In this document: positions 1 to 6,404 of the stretch, piece by piece
Position numbering within the stretch: position 1 is the stretch's first letter
Layout: every line of letters begins with the position of its first letter
Assembly: GCA_934249215.1 (NCBI GenBank)
Contig: CAKQKN010000116.1
Location: 1 to 8,436, forward strand
Reading direction: 5' to 3'
DNA length: 8,436 bases
Origin: an uncultured Clostridia bacterium
Lineage (GTDB): Bacteria; Bacillota; Clostridia; Christensenellales; Borkfalkiaceae
The notes under the pieces: model-generated
Database searches by the model: none
What the model saw: only the letters and a program-made list of their open reading frames with translations
Told to the model about the DNA's origin: nothing
Position numbers and translations under genes: made by a program

Positions 1-228
1 GCAGATTTTGGCAAACACGAACGAAGTTGTATGCCATACTGCAAGCGAGTGTTTGCCGAAAGATGTCTAAAAGACGGCTTTAAGGCAACAGATTAGTGCA
101 ACCGTAAACGGTTATGCCCGAGCGGTCACGGAAAAGGGCTAAAAAGTCGCCTTTTCGGTAATTAGTGATAAGGAATGGAATCCCTTAAAAAAATCCACGC
201 AAAAACACACAAAACGAAGGAAAATATT
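1..228 (+). promoter_or_regulatory. Inverted-repeat-rich leader ahead of the MFS gene; identity unknown
   Basis: This stretch carries several inverted repeats. A perfect 9-bp stem joins GGCAAACAC (10-18) to GTGTTTGCC (49-57), and inside it GTAT/ATAC can pair around GCC. Smaller hairpins are GTCT/AGAC (65-75), AACCG/CGGTT (100-113) and GAAAAGG/CCTTTTC (131-137 with 150-156). I matched it to no riboswitch class: no B12 box, TPP, SAM, purine, lysine or T-box signature is visible. I found no clear sigma-A promoter. An alternative reading is that the first 96 nt are the tail of an upstream gene, because frame 1 is open from the window edge to TAG at 94-96 (31 codons). A run of that length is not rare by chance. 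The region may be a truncated structured leader RNA, a gene tail, or both. Confidence 0.25.
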
Positions 229-1401
229 ATGTATTCGTTACTTCTCGCGCTCATCTATCTCGCGTTTATCAGCCTGGGGCTGCCCGATTCGCTTCTCGGC
301 TCGGGCTGGCCGGTCATGCACGAAGAACTCGGCGTGCCGATATCGTATATGGGCATCGTGTCGATGATAATTTCGGGCGGAACGGTCGTATCGAGCATTT
401 TATCCGACAGACTGACGACAAAACTCGGAACGCGAATCGTGACGGTATCGAGCGTATTTTTAACTGTAATCGCACTTTTCGGCTTTTCTTTTGCGACGAA
501 ATTCTGGATGCTGATCGTTTTCGCAATCCCCTACGGACTGGGCGCCGGGGCGATCGACGCCGCCCTCAATAACTACGTCGCGCTTCACTACAAAGCAAAA
601 CACATGAGTTGGCTGCACTGCTTCTGGGGCGTCGGAACGATCGTCAGCCCGTTCATCATGGGCTATGCGTTAAACCGACTGACGTGGAACGACGGCTATC
701 GCATCGTGGGCTTTGCGCAACTCGCGATAGCGGCGCTTCTTCTCGTCACACTGCCCGTGTGGAAAGTCAACTCTTCGCCCGCCGAAGAAACGAAAAAGAG
801 CCTCGGCGTCGCGGGGGCGCTGAAAATAAAAGGCGTTCCGTTCCTTCTTATCGGTTTTATGGCGTATAGCGCGGCGGAAGCGACGTCGATGCAGTGGGCA
901 AGCACGTACTTCGTCGAAGTGAAAGGAATCGCCGCCGAACGTGCCGCAACGTTCGCTTCGCTATTCTATATCGGAATCACCGTCGGGCGGTTTATAAGCG
1001 GATTCATAACCGACAAACTCGGCGACAGAAAAATGATTCTGCTCGGAACGGCGATTCTCACGTGCGGAATCGTCACGCTGTTTTTGCCGATCGCTTCATA
1101 TACCGTAGCGGTCGTTGCATTCGTCGTGATCGGACTCGGTTGCGCCCCCATTTACCCGTGTATCATTCATTCGACGCCACAGAATTTCGGCGCGGAAAAC
1201 TCCGGCGCGATCATCGGCATACAAATGGCGAGCGCATATATCGGTTCGACTTTCTGCCCGCCCCTCTTCGGGCTGATCGGCAACGCGGTCGGCTTCGAAA
1301 TCATGCCGATTTATCTGATTTTCTTCATTGCACTTATGCTGACAATGATCGAACTCACTTTCCGCATCACCAAAAAGAACGCAATCCCGACGCATTTTTG
1401 A
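229..1401 (+). CDS. MFS transporter, 12 membrane segments
   Basis: This is a major facilitator superfamily carrier of 390 residues in the cytoplasmic membrane, moving a small solute by proton- or solute-coupled transport. The substrate cannot be read from the sequence. The protein is almost wholly hydrophobic, with a pattern of about 12 helices in two halves. The conserved loop between helices 2 and 3 is seen as SDRLTTKLGTR and its second-half counterpart as GRFISGFITDKLGDRK. The GLPDSLLGSGWP segment after helix 1 is typical of the fucose-permease-like MFS proteins of Firmicutes. The start is placed at 229 because GAAGGA at 216-221 lies 7 nt upstream. An in-frame ATG at 175 would add 18 lysine-rich residues, but its AAGGA abuts the start codon. 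The gene stands alone on this strand and converges on guaA. I am sure of the superfamily and unsure of the substrate. Confidence 0.93.
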   Translation: MYSLLLALIYLAFISLGLPDSLLGSGWPVMHEELGVPISYMGIVSMIISGGTVVSSILSDRLTTKLGTRIVTVSSVFLTVIALFGFSFATKFWMLIVFAIPYGLGAGAIDAALNNYVALHYKAKHMSWLHCFWGVGTIVSPFIMGYALNRLTWNDGYRIVGFAQLAIAALLLVTLPVWKVNSSPAEETKKSLGVAGALKIKGVPFLLIGFMAYSAAEATSMQWASTYFVEVKGIAAERAATFASLFYIGITVGRFISGFITDKLGDRKMILLGTAILTCGIVTLFLPIASYTVAVVAFVVIGLGCAPIYPCIIHSTPQNFGAENSGAIIGIQMASAYIGSTFCPPLFGLIGNAVGFEIMPIYLIFFIALMLTMIELTFRITKKNAIPTHF

Positions 1402-1425
1402 TAAACTGTGAGTCGAGCATAAGTT

Positions 1426-1470
1426 AAAAATCCTTTGTTTTTTGTTTGCAACTGATTCTATCGGATTTTT
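1426..1470 (+). terminator. Possible weak terminator of the MFS gene
   Basis: AAAAATCC (1426-1433) pairs perfectly with GGATTTTT (1463-1470), starting 24 nt after the transporter stop, and more T-rich sequence follows. The stem is AT-rich and its loop is 29 nt, so it is a poor intrinsic terminator. The stronger hairpin at 1508-1541 could also serve this strand, but there it has two mismatches and its T-run is displaced. Confidence 0.25.
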
Positions 1471-1507
1471 TAATTTTATGCTCTCTTTTTTTGCCTGAAA
1501 ATCAAAA

Positions 1508-1541
1508 AATGTCGGAGCGTTTTTCTTCACGCCCCAACATT
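1508..1541 (-). terminator. Intrinsic terminator of guaA
   Basis: On the minus strand a 13-bp stem (1529-1541 with 1508-1520) closes an 8-nt loop. It is followed at once by a U-run from the A-tract at 1504-1509. Two of the pairs are G-U on the guaA transcript and become mismatches on the plus strand, which assigns the hairpin to guaA. It lies 58 nt past the guaA stop codon. Confidence 0.85.
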
Positions 1542-1598
1542 TATTGCAGAATTTTTTTATCATCACATTATAAAATCAAACGCCGCAAACCGGACCGC

Positions 1599-3131
1599 TC
1601 ACTCCCACTCGATGGTCGCGGGGGGTTTGCCCGTAATATCGTAAACCACGCGGTTCACGCCCTTAACTTCGTTGACGATTCGCGACGAAACGGTCGCAAG
1701 CACGTCGTGCGGGATATCGGCCCAGTCGGCGGTCATTCCGTCCACGCTCGTGACGGCGCGAAGCGCCACCGTATAGTCGTAAGTACGTTCGTCGCCCATA
1801 ACGCCGACGGAGCGCATCCCGGTAAGCACCGCAAAATATTGCCATATAACCTTGTCGAGCCCCGCTTTCGCGATTTCTTCGCGGAAAATTGCGTCCGCTT
1901 CCTGAAGAATAGCGACCTTTTTCGCTGTAACCGCGCCGATAATTCTTATCGCAAGCCCCGGACCGGGGAACGGCTGACGATTGACGATTTCTGAGGGAAG
2001 CCCGAGCGACAGCCCGAGTTCGCGCACCTCGTCCTTGAACAGACTGCGAAGGGGTTCGATTATCTCCTTGAAATCGACGACTGACGGAAGCCCGCCTACG
2101 TTATGATGACTTTTTATGACGGCACTGTTGCCCAGTCCGCTCTCGATCACGTCAGGATAGATCGTGCCCTGAACGAGGAAGTCCACCTTGCCGATGAGTT
2201 TCGCTTGTTCGCTGAAAACGTCGATAAAGGTCTTTCCGATGATTTTTCTCTTCTTTTCGGGTTCTTTGACTCCGCGAAGATTCCCGAGGAAGAGTTTGCC
2301 GGCGTCAACCTTAATCAGGTTCATTCCGCGCTCTTCCTTGAAAACTTTCATTACCTGATCGGCTTCGTTTTTGCGAAGAAGCCCGTGATCGACGAAAATA
2401 CAAGTGAGATTATCCCCCACCGCTTTATGTATAATCGTTGCTGCAACCGCACTGTCCACGCCGCCGCTCATCGCGCAAAGCACCTTACCGTCGCCGACCT
2501 TTTCTCTTATCGCCTTGACCTGTTCGGCGGCAAAGTCGGTCATCTTCCAATCGCCCGCGGCACCGCAGACTTTATAAAGGAAGTTGGACAAAATCGTGTT
2601 TCCGCCGATGGTGTGTACGACCTCTGGATGGAACTGCACGGCGTAAATCCTGCGTTCTTCGTTGCAATAAGCCGCAATCGGGCAAGTCGCGGTCGAAGCG
2701 ATGACTTTGAACCCGTCCGGCAGTTCGTTTACCTGATCGGTATGGCTCATCCAGCAATAATTATGCTTTTCAACTCCGTCGAAAAGCAGATTGTCCGCAT
2801 AAGTAATCGCGCTTCTTCCGTATTCGCGCACGTCCGCGTGCCGGACCTTGCCTCCGAGCGTATGCGCCGTAAGCTGCATTCCGTAGCAAATTCCGAGAAT
2901 GGGAATGCCGAGATTGAATATTTTCGGGTCGATCTTCGGCGAGTTTTCCGCAAAAACGCTCGACGGACCGCCCGTAAAGATTATTCCGACGGGCGCTATC
3001 GATTTGATCCTTTCGATCGTCACCGTCGACGGAACGAGTTCCGCATACACGCGCAGATTTCTGACGCGTCTTACTATCAACTGATTATACTGTCCACCGA
3101 AATCGATGACAAGCACCGTTTGTCTGTCCAT
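1599..3131 (-). CDS. guaA: GMP synthase (glutamine-hydrolysing)
   Basis: This enzyme converts XMP to GMP with ATP and glutamine, the last step of guanine nucleotide synthesis in the cytoplasm. The 510 residues match the usual single-chain length. The N-terminal class I glutamine amidotransferase domain (about 1-190) has the nucleophile Cys82 in GICYGMQ and the triad partners His168 and Glu170 in QFHPE. The ATP pyrophosphatase domain (about 200-390) has the P-loop SGGVDS at 222-227. The C-terminal dimerisation and XMP-binding part shows QPFPGPGLAIR and ends in TIEWE, as is usual. The start is supported by AGGAG about 6 nt upstream of the ATG. It has its own promoter at 3168-3196 and its own terminator at 1508-1541, so it is probably monocistronic. 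The leader is only about 30 nt, too short for a purine riboswitch. All key residues are present. Confidence 0.98.
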   Translation of the reverse strand: MDRQTVLVIDFGGQYNQLIVRRVRNLRVYAELVPSTVTIERIKSIAPVGIIFTGGPSSVFAENSPKIDPKIFNLGIPILGICYGMQLTAHTLGGKVRHADVREYGRSAITYADNLLFDGVEKHNYCWMSHTDQVNELPDGFKVIASTATCPIAAYCNEERRIYAVQFHPEVVHTIGGNTILSNFLYKVCGAAGDWKMTDFAAEQVKAIREKVGDGKVLCAMSGGVDSAVAATIIHKAVGDNLTCIFVDHGLLRKNEADQVMKVFKEERGMNLIKVDAGKLFLGNLRGVKEPEKKRKIIGKTFIDVFSEQAKLIGKVDFLVQGTIYPDVIESGLGNSAVIKSHHNVGGLPSVVDFKEIIEPLRSLFKDEVRELGLSLGLPSEIVNRQPFPGPGLAIRIIGAVTAKKVAILQEADAIFREEIAKAGLDKVIWQYFAVLTGMRSVGVMGDERTYDYTVALRAVTSVDGMTADWADIPHDVLATVSSRIVNEVKGVNRVVYDITGKPPATIEWE

Positions 3132-3167
3132 ACACTCTCCTATAACGGATTTAACCGCTTCACATTC

Positions 3168-3196
3168 ATTATATAATATAGCGAGGTTTAAGTCAA
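3168..3196 (-). promoter_or_regulatory. Sigma-A promoter of guaA
   Basis: On the minus strand the -35 box TTGACT (3191-3196) and the perfect -10 box TATAAT (3168-3173) are separated by 17 bp (3174-3190). Transcription should begin near 3161, leaving about 30 nt before the guaA ATG. Five of six -35 bases match consensus. Confidence 0.88.
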
Positions 3197-3316
3197 ACCT
3201 TTGATATTCGACTGACGAAATATCTTTTCCCGACGAGCGAAATTTCGCCCGCGGAAAAAAATCTTAAACAAAGCCGAAACCGCCGATAATCGACCTATAC
3301 GCCCGCCTTTTGCAAT

Positions 3317-3793
3317 TTACAACGCCTCGAGCATAGCCAGGCACCCTTTCTCGATCTGCTCGTATGCGACGTCGAAACGACGGGTGTACCAAGGATCGGC
3401 TATATCCTCGTCGCTCCCGTAAAACGACAGAAGTTTAACGATCTTACCGAGCGGATCGCCGCCGAAAATGCGCGTTGCCGAGCGCACGTTGCCGTCGTCC
3501 ATACAGACGAAAAGATCGGCTGCCGCATAATCTGATTTTTTAAGTTGAACGGCGTATTTGCCGCGGCAAGATATTCCGTGCTTTTTAAGTTCGGCTTCGG
3601 CATAAGGATACACGGGATTCCCGGCTTCCTCGTCGTTCGTCGCGCGCGAACACACCTCGAAATCTTTTTCTCTGCCGCAATCGGCAGCGAGTTTTTTAAA
3701 AACGAATTCCGCCATCGGACTGCGACAAATGTTGCCGAGGCAAATGAAAACTATTCTCTTCATAGAAATTTCTATAGAGCTTCCGTTCGTCAC
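3317..3793 (-). CDS. Low-molecular-weight protein tyrosine (arginine) phosphatase
   Basis: This cytoplasmic phosphatase uses a cysteinyl-phosphate intermediate. Relatives remove phosphate from tyrosine, or from arginine as YwlE does in Bacillus; which applies here cannot be told from sequence. The signature CLGNICRSP is seen with nucleophile Cys18 and Arg24 (the CX5R loop), and the general acid is Asp133 in DPWYTR. Length is 158 residues from a GTG start at 3793, or 148 from the ATG at 3763 where family members usually begin (MKRIVFIC). The GTG has GGGAG at 6 nt, embedded in the last codons of tsaA, and lies 2 nt after the tsaA stop. The ATG has no well-spaced site. I list the longer form, but the start is unresolved. 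It is probably co-transcribed with tsaA. No convincing terminator follows. Confidence 0.93.
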   Translation of the reverse strand: MTNGSSIEISMKRIVFICLGNICRSPMAEFVFKKLAADCGREKDFEVCSRATNDEEAGNPVYPYAEAELKKHGISCRGKYAVQLKKSDYAAADLFVCMDDGNVRSATRIFGGDPLGKIVKLLSFYGSDEDIADPWYTRRFDVAYEQIEKGCLAMLEAL

Positions 3794-3795
3794 CC

Positions 3796-4479
3796 CTATC
3801 TCCCATTCTGAATTTTTTTCACGCGGGTTATCGTCGCTTCCGTGCCGCTTGCATAAAAGGAAACGTCAAAATCGCCGTAGCGCATGGCATACTCTTCCCC
3901 GTCCGTCTTGTAAGCGGGGCGCGGATCTTCGGCAATGCAATCGCGAACGACGGCAGCGTCAGCTTCGGGAAGCGCGCGGAGCAACCCGTCGGGATCGTTT
4001 ACGACAAGGCGATGATCGACGAACGCGTCGGCAAACCCGCCCGCGGCGTCAACGTGGCAATCGCAGTACGGCAAGTACGGTTTAACGTCGTAAATCGGAG
4101 TTCCGTCGAGCAGATCAGCCCCCTCTACGGTAAGAAACGTCCCGTCCGCAACACTATGCGAAACACCGACCAGCCTTACGGACGACAACCCGATTCCGTT
4201 CGGACGAAAAGGCGACCTTGTGGCAAAAACGCCCATTCGTTCGTTACCTCCGAGCCGAGGCGGGCGCACCGTCGGCGACCAACCGCCGTCCTCTCGACGA
4301 GCGAGCGAAAAATCGAACAAAATCCACAAATGCGAGAACGCTTCGATTCCGCGAAGCGACTGCGGATCGCGATATTTCGGCTCGAACACGATTTTCGAGA
4401 TGTTTTTAACTCTCCCGCTCTGCCGCGGAATTCCGAACTTGTCTTTGAAATCGTTTCGTATTCGCGCGATATATTCCAT
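3796..4479 (-). CDS. trmO: TsaA/TrmO-family tRNA (adenine-N6)-methyltransferase
   Basis: TrmO-type enzymes methylate the N6 of t6A37 in threonine tRNA, using S-adenosylmethionine and an unusual beta-barrel fold. The protein has 227 residues. The family hallmark runs from RPPRLGGNERMGVF (72-85) through TRSPFRPNGIGLS (87-99). It is followed by DGTPIYDVKPYLPY (125-138) and the C-terminal DPRPAY (185-190). The start is set at 4479 because GGGAGG sits 4-5 nt upstream. An open frame extends upstream to 4635, but it would run through the gap terminator and shows no family similarity. The phosphatase gene follows 2 nt after the stop, with its ribosome binding site inside tsaA, so the two are likely coupled. 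I see no strong promoter in the 189 nt upstream. Expression may come from an unseen promoter or from readthrough out of gap. Confidence 0.93.
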   Translation of the reverse strand: MEYIARIRNDFKDKFGIPRQSGRVKNISKIVFEPKYRDPQSLRGIEAFSHLWILFDFSLARREDGGWSPTVRPPRLGGNERMGVFATRSPFRPNGIGLSSVRLVGVSHSVADGTFLTVEGADLLDGTPIYDVKPYLPYCDCHVDAAGGFADAFVDHRLVVNDPDGLLRALPEADAAVVRDCIAEDPRPAYKTDGEEYAMRYGDFDVSFYASGTEATITRVKKIQNGR

Positions 4480-4511
4480 TACGCCTCCCCCGATCGGATT
4501 CCCGCCGATCC

Positions 4512-4555
4512 GCAAATTCTCGCCCGTTAAGCCAATAGGCAAATTTCGCCCGTTA
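4512..4555 (-). repeat. Imperfect direct repeat upstream of tsaA
   Basis: Two copies of a 17-18 bp motif lie head to tail, 27 bp apart: GCAAATTCTCGCCCGTTA at 4512-4529 and GCAAATTTCGCCCGTTA at 4539-4555, which differ by one extra base. The core AAATTTCGCCCG of the second copy recurs exactly at 3240-3251, in the space between the phosphatase gene and guaA. The role is unknown; an operator is one possibility. Confidence 0.55.
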
Positions 4556-4623
4556 CTCTCAACGATATCCGCATTTTTCTGCACCCGAAATGCCGACCGT
4601 TGCTTTTTTTCGAAAACTGAATA

Positions 4624-4648
4624 AGGCTGCCGCATTAAGCGACAGCCT
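4624..4648 (-). terminator. Probable terminator of gap
   Basis: The minus strand forms a 10-bp GC-rich stem, AGGCTGTCGC (4639-4648) with GCGGCAGCCT (4624-4633), around a 5-nt loop. One pair is G-U on the gap transcript. It starts 21 nt past the gap stop. The downstream tail TTATTCAGTTTTC is only moderately U-rich. An outer GAAAAC/GTTTTC pairing (4612-4617 with 4653-4658) could lengthen the stem. Termination may be incomplete. Confidence 0.6.
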
Positions 4649-4668
4649 CTTCGTTTTCTAAGTTCGAA

Positions 4669-5718
4669 TTACTGAAGTTCAGCAAAATATTTGATCGTTC
4701 TGACCATCTGGCTGGTGTACGAGTTTTCGTTGTCGTACCAGGAAACGACCTGAACCTGAGTTTCGTCGGTTTCGGGCATATACTTAACCATGGTCTGAGT
4801 AGCGTCGAACAGCGAACCGTAGGTGATTCCGATAACGTCGGAAGAAACGATGGGCTCTTCGGTGTATCCGAAAGATTCGTTGGAACCTGCTTTCATAGCG
4901 GCGTTAACCTGTTCAACGGTAACTTCGCCCTTTACGACGGCAACGAGAATGGTGGTCGAACCGGTGCAAACGGGAACGCGCTGTGCGGAACCGATGAGTT
5001 TGCCGTTGAGTTCGGGAATAACGAGACCGATAGCTTTAGCAGCGCCGGTGGAGTTAGGAACGATATTGATGGCAGCGGCTCTTGCTCTTCTGAGGTCGCC
5101 TTTGCGGTGAGGTCCGTCGAGAACCATCTGGTCGCCGGTGTAAGCGTGAACGGTCGTCATGATACCGCTCTTGATAGCAGCGAGCTTATTGAGGTTGTAA
5201 GCCATCGGAGCGAGGCAGTTCGTCGTGCAGGAAGCAGCCGAAATGATCTTGTCCTCTGCGGTGAGAACGTTCTGGTTTACGTTGTAAACGACGGTGGGAA
5301 GATCGTTTCCTGCAGGAGCGGAAATAACGACTTTCTTTGCGCCGGCTTTGAGGTGAGCTTCCGATTTAGCCTTGGAGGTATAGAAACCGGTGCACTCGAG
5401 AACTACGTCAACCTTGTTCTTTTTCCAAGGAATGTTCGCAGCGTCCTTTTCAGCGTAAATATTGATCTTCTTACCGTTTACGATAAGAGCACCCTTGGGC
5501 TGTTTATCGCCGGCATCTTCATATACTTCGTACGAAACCTGATCCGCATATTTGTATCTGCCCTGTGCGGAATCATACTTCAAAAGATGCGCGAGCATCT
5601 TTGCGTCTGTAAGATCGTTAATAGCAACTACTTCATAACCCTTTGCATCAAACATCTGTCTGAAAGCAAGACGTCCGATACGTCCGAATCCGTTGATACC
5701 AACTCTGACTTTTGCCAT
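4669..5718 (-). CDS. gap: Glyceraldehyde-3-phosphate dehydrogenase, type I
   Basis: This glycolytic enzyme oxidises glyceraldehyde 3-phosphate to 1,3-bisphosphoglycerate with NAD and phosphate. The 349 residues open with the Rossmann motif GINGFGRIGR. Asp35 in AINDLTD favours NAD over NADP. The catalytic site is Cys164 in SAASCTTNCLAP with His191 in HAYTGDQ, and WYDNENSY marks the C-terminal domain. A short insertion (about 66-80, with DAGDKQPKG) lengthens it a little over the classical form, as in several anaerobes. The start at 5718 has GGAGG 8 nt upstream. An in-frame TTG at 5733 would overlap that site and is rejected. The codons favour GCT, GTT and GGT more than the neighbours, which prefer GCG and GCC; this fits high expression rather than transfer. 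It has its own promoter, a leader of about 134 nt and a likely terminator. Confidence 0.98.
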   Translation of the reverse strand: MAKVRVGINGFGRIGRLAFRQMFDAKGYEVVAINDLTDAKMLAHLLKYDSAQGRYKYADQVSYEVYEDAGDKQPKGALIVNGKKINIYAEKDAANIPWKKNKVDVVLECTGFYTSKAKSEAHLKAGAKKVVISAPAGNDLPTVVYNVNQNVLTAEDKIISAASCTTNCLAPMAYNLNKLAAIKSGIMTTVHAYTGDQMVLDGPHRKGDLRRARAAAINIVPNSTGAAKAIGLVIPELNGKLIGSAQRVPVCTGSTTILVAVVKGEVTVEQVNAAMKAGSNESFGYTEEPIVSSDVIGITYGSLFDATQTMVKYMPETDETQVQVVSWYDNENSYTSQMVRTIKYFAELQ

Positions 5719-5852
5719 TTTTTGTTCCTCCAAAAAATATTAAATAGTTTTTATTATATCGTTTTTGCGCCATGTCGTTTTGCGCCCGTTCGATATGACT
5801 TCGAATATGGCAAGGCGGGCAAACAGCGGATTATATCTCCGCCCGATTACCG
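5719..5852 (-). promoter_or_regulatory. Untranslated leader of gap
   Basis: The predicted start of transcription near 5852 leaves about 134 nt before the gap ATG. Near its 5' end CGGGC (minus strand, 5841-5845) can pair with GCCCG (5816-5820) while GGA pairs with TCC inside. A competing GCGGA/TCCGC hairpin uses 5838-5842 with 5826-5830. A direct repeat lies at 5759-5770 and 5775-5785 (plus strand TCGTTTTTGCGC, CATG, TCGTTTTGCGC). No known riboswitch is recognised. A 5' stem that stabilises the mRNA is the simplest guess. Confidence 0.5.
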
Positions 5853-5858
5853 AAAACG

Positions 5859-5887
5859 ATTATACACTTTATGTAAAAGCAAGTCAA
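5859..5887 (-). promoter_or_regulatory. Sigma-A promoter of gap
   Basis: On the minus strand the -35 box TTGACT (5882-5887) and -10 box TATAAT (5859-5864) are 17 bp apart, the same arrangement as the guaA promoter. Seven bp upstream of the -35 lies a small inverted repeat, TTCGC (5894-5898) with GCGAA (5907-5911), which could be an operator or chance. Confidence 0.88.
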
Positions 5888-6035
5888 TCTTTTTTCGCTT
5901 TCTTTTGCGAATAATAATAGAATTATGATAGATTTTGACGAAAATAGAACAAAACCGCGCTACCCGTGCAAAAATAAAAACATACCCGTATCGGTCTTTT
6001 CCGCGGCTTTGATCGCTCAGAAAAATCAAAAAAAT

Positions 6036-6090
6036 ATTTACTCACATTTTACTTATATTTTACTGAATTGTAACCGCAAGTTTACTTTTG
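6036..6090 (+). promoter_or_regulatory. TTTACT repeats at 11-bp period; candidate response-regulator binding array
   Basis: TTTACT occurs exactly at 6037, 6048, 6059 and 6081. The missing register at 6070 holds the degenerate GTAACC, so five units share an exact 11-bp period, one helical turn. The last unit ends 10 bp before the -10 box at 6097, where a -35 box would otherwise lie. OmpR/PhoP-family regulators bind direct repeats with this spacing; Bacillus Pho boxes are TTAACA-like hexamers with about 5-bp gaps, and Pho-activated promoters often lack a -35. The match to that arrangement is seen; the identity of the regulator is inferred. Confidence 0.6.
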
Positions 6091-6093
6091 TCG

Positions 6094-6102
6094 TGTTATA
6101 AT
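6094..6102 (+). promoter_or_regulatory. Extended -10 promoter of the candidate sRNA
   Basis: TG at 6094-6095, one base, then TATAAT at 6097-6102 form an extended -10 element. At 17-bp spacing (6074-6079) there is no recognisable -35, so the promoter probably needs the TG element and an activator bound to the phased repeats. The start of transcription is expected near 6109. Confidence 0.7.
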
Positions 6103-6108
6103 GCGAGC

Positions 6109-6239
6109 GTAAAGAACGAAAGCAGTGATGCAACAGTTCCTTACAGGCAATTTTTGCCAACCCATCTCCTTCTTTTTCAGTAAACGCACAGCGTTTACGA
6201 CAGGGAAACGGATACCTTCACCGTTTCCCTGTTTTTTTT
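6109..6239 (+). ncRNA. Candidate small regulatory RNA, about 131 nt
   Basis: A promoter and a strong terminator bracket a short unit that folds almost fully. Hairpin 1 pairs GTAAAGAAC (6109-6117) with GTTCCTTAC (6136-6144), one mismatch, with GCA/TGC inside its loop. Hairpin 2 is GGCAA/TTGCC (6146-6158). Hairpin 3 is GTAAACGC/GCGTTTAC (6180-6198). The terminator hairpin is 6200-6232. The only long unpaired stretch, 6159-6179, contains CATCTCCTTCTTTTT, which resembles the 16S anti-Shine-Dalgarno tail and could pair with ribosome binding sites of target mRNAs. The stem begins at the predicted start of transcription, which supports the boundaries. An ATG at 6128 opens a frame, but it has no ribosome binding site, lies in the loop of hairpin 1, and its frame reads through the terminator. 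It is not 6S, SRP, tmRNA or RNase P RNA by sequence. No target is proven. Confidence 0.65.
6200..6239 (+). terminator. Strong intrinsic terminator of the sRNA unit
   Basis: ACAGGGAAACGG (6200-6211) pairs perfectly over 12 bp with CCGTTTCCCTGT (6221-6232) around a 9-nt loop. Eight T residues follow (6232-6239). On the opposite strand no T-run follows, so it acts on the plus strand. Confidence 0.92.
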
Positions 6240-6404
6240 GCCGAAAAACGCGCCCGCGACAAGTTTTTTCCCGGCTCAATGTCAAACCGGCTAATAGAAG
6301 TAAGTAAATAATTGATGAAAACAAAATAACGAAATAGAGTTTAGATTGTTTCTTTTTTTCGTAAAAAATTGTAACACAATAAAACCGTCATAAGTGTGGC
6401 ACCT

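Noticed and set aside
112..160. tRNA-like segment (GCCCGAGCGG resembles a serine or leucine D-arm)
   Set aside because: There is no T-arm with GGTTCGA, no matching acceptor stem and no valid anticodon arm.
2103..3176. Long open frame antisense to guaA
   Set aside because: It is the antisense shadow of a clearly conserved gene, with no ribosome binding site and no recognisable domain.
3236..3252. GCGAAATTTCGC palindrome as terminator of the phosphatase gene
   Set aside because: It has a stem and short loop but no T-run on the minus strand, and it lies just upstream of the guaA promoter.
3132..3316. Purine riboswitch upstream of guaA
   Set aside because: The promoter leaves only about 30 nt of leader and no purine aptamer core is present.
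4480..4635. N-terminal extension of tsaA
   Set aside because: It would cross the gap terminator; the ATG at 4479 has an excellent ribosome binding site and matches the family start.
6125..6307. Open frame of about 60 codons overlapping the sRNA unit
   Set aside because: It has no ribosome binding site, runs through a strong intrinsic terminator, and its translation is phenylalanine- and proline-rich noise.
6363..6380. Minus-strand hairpin ATTGT/ACAAT followed by six T
   Set aside because: The stem is only 5 bp and AT-rich, too weak to call a terminator; it could occur by chance in this AT-rich stretch.
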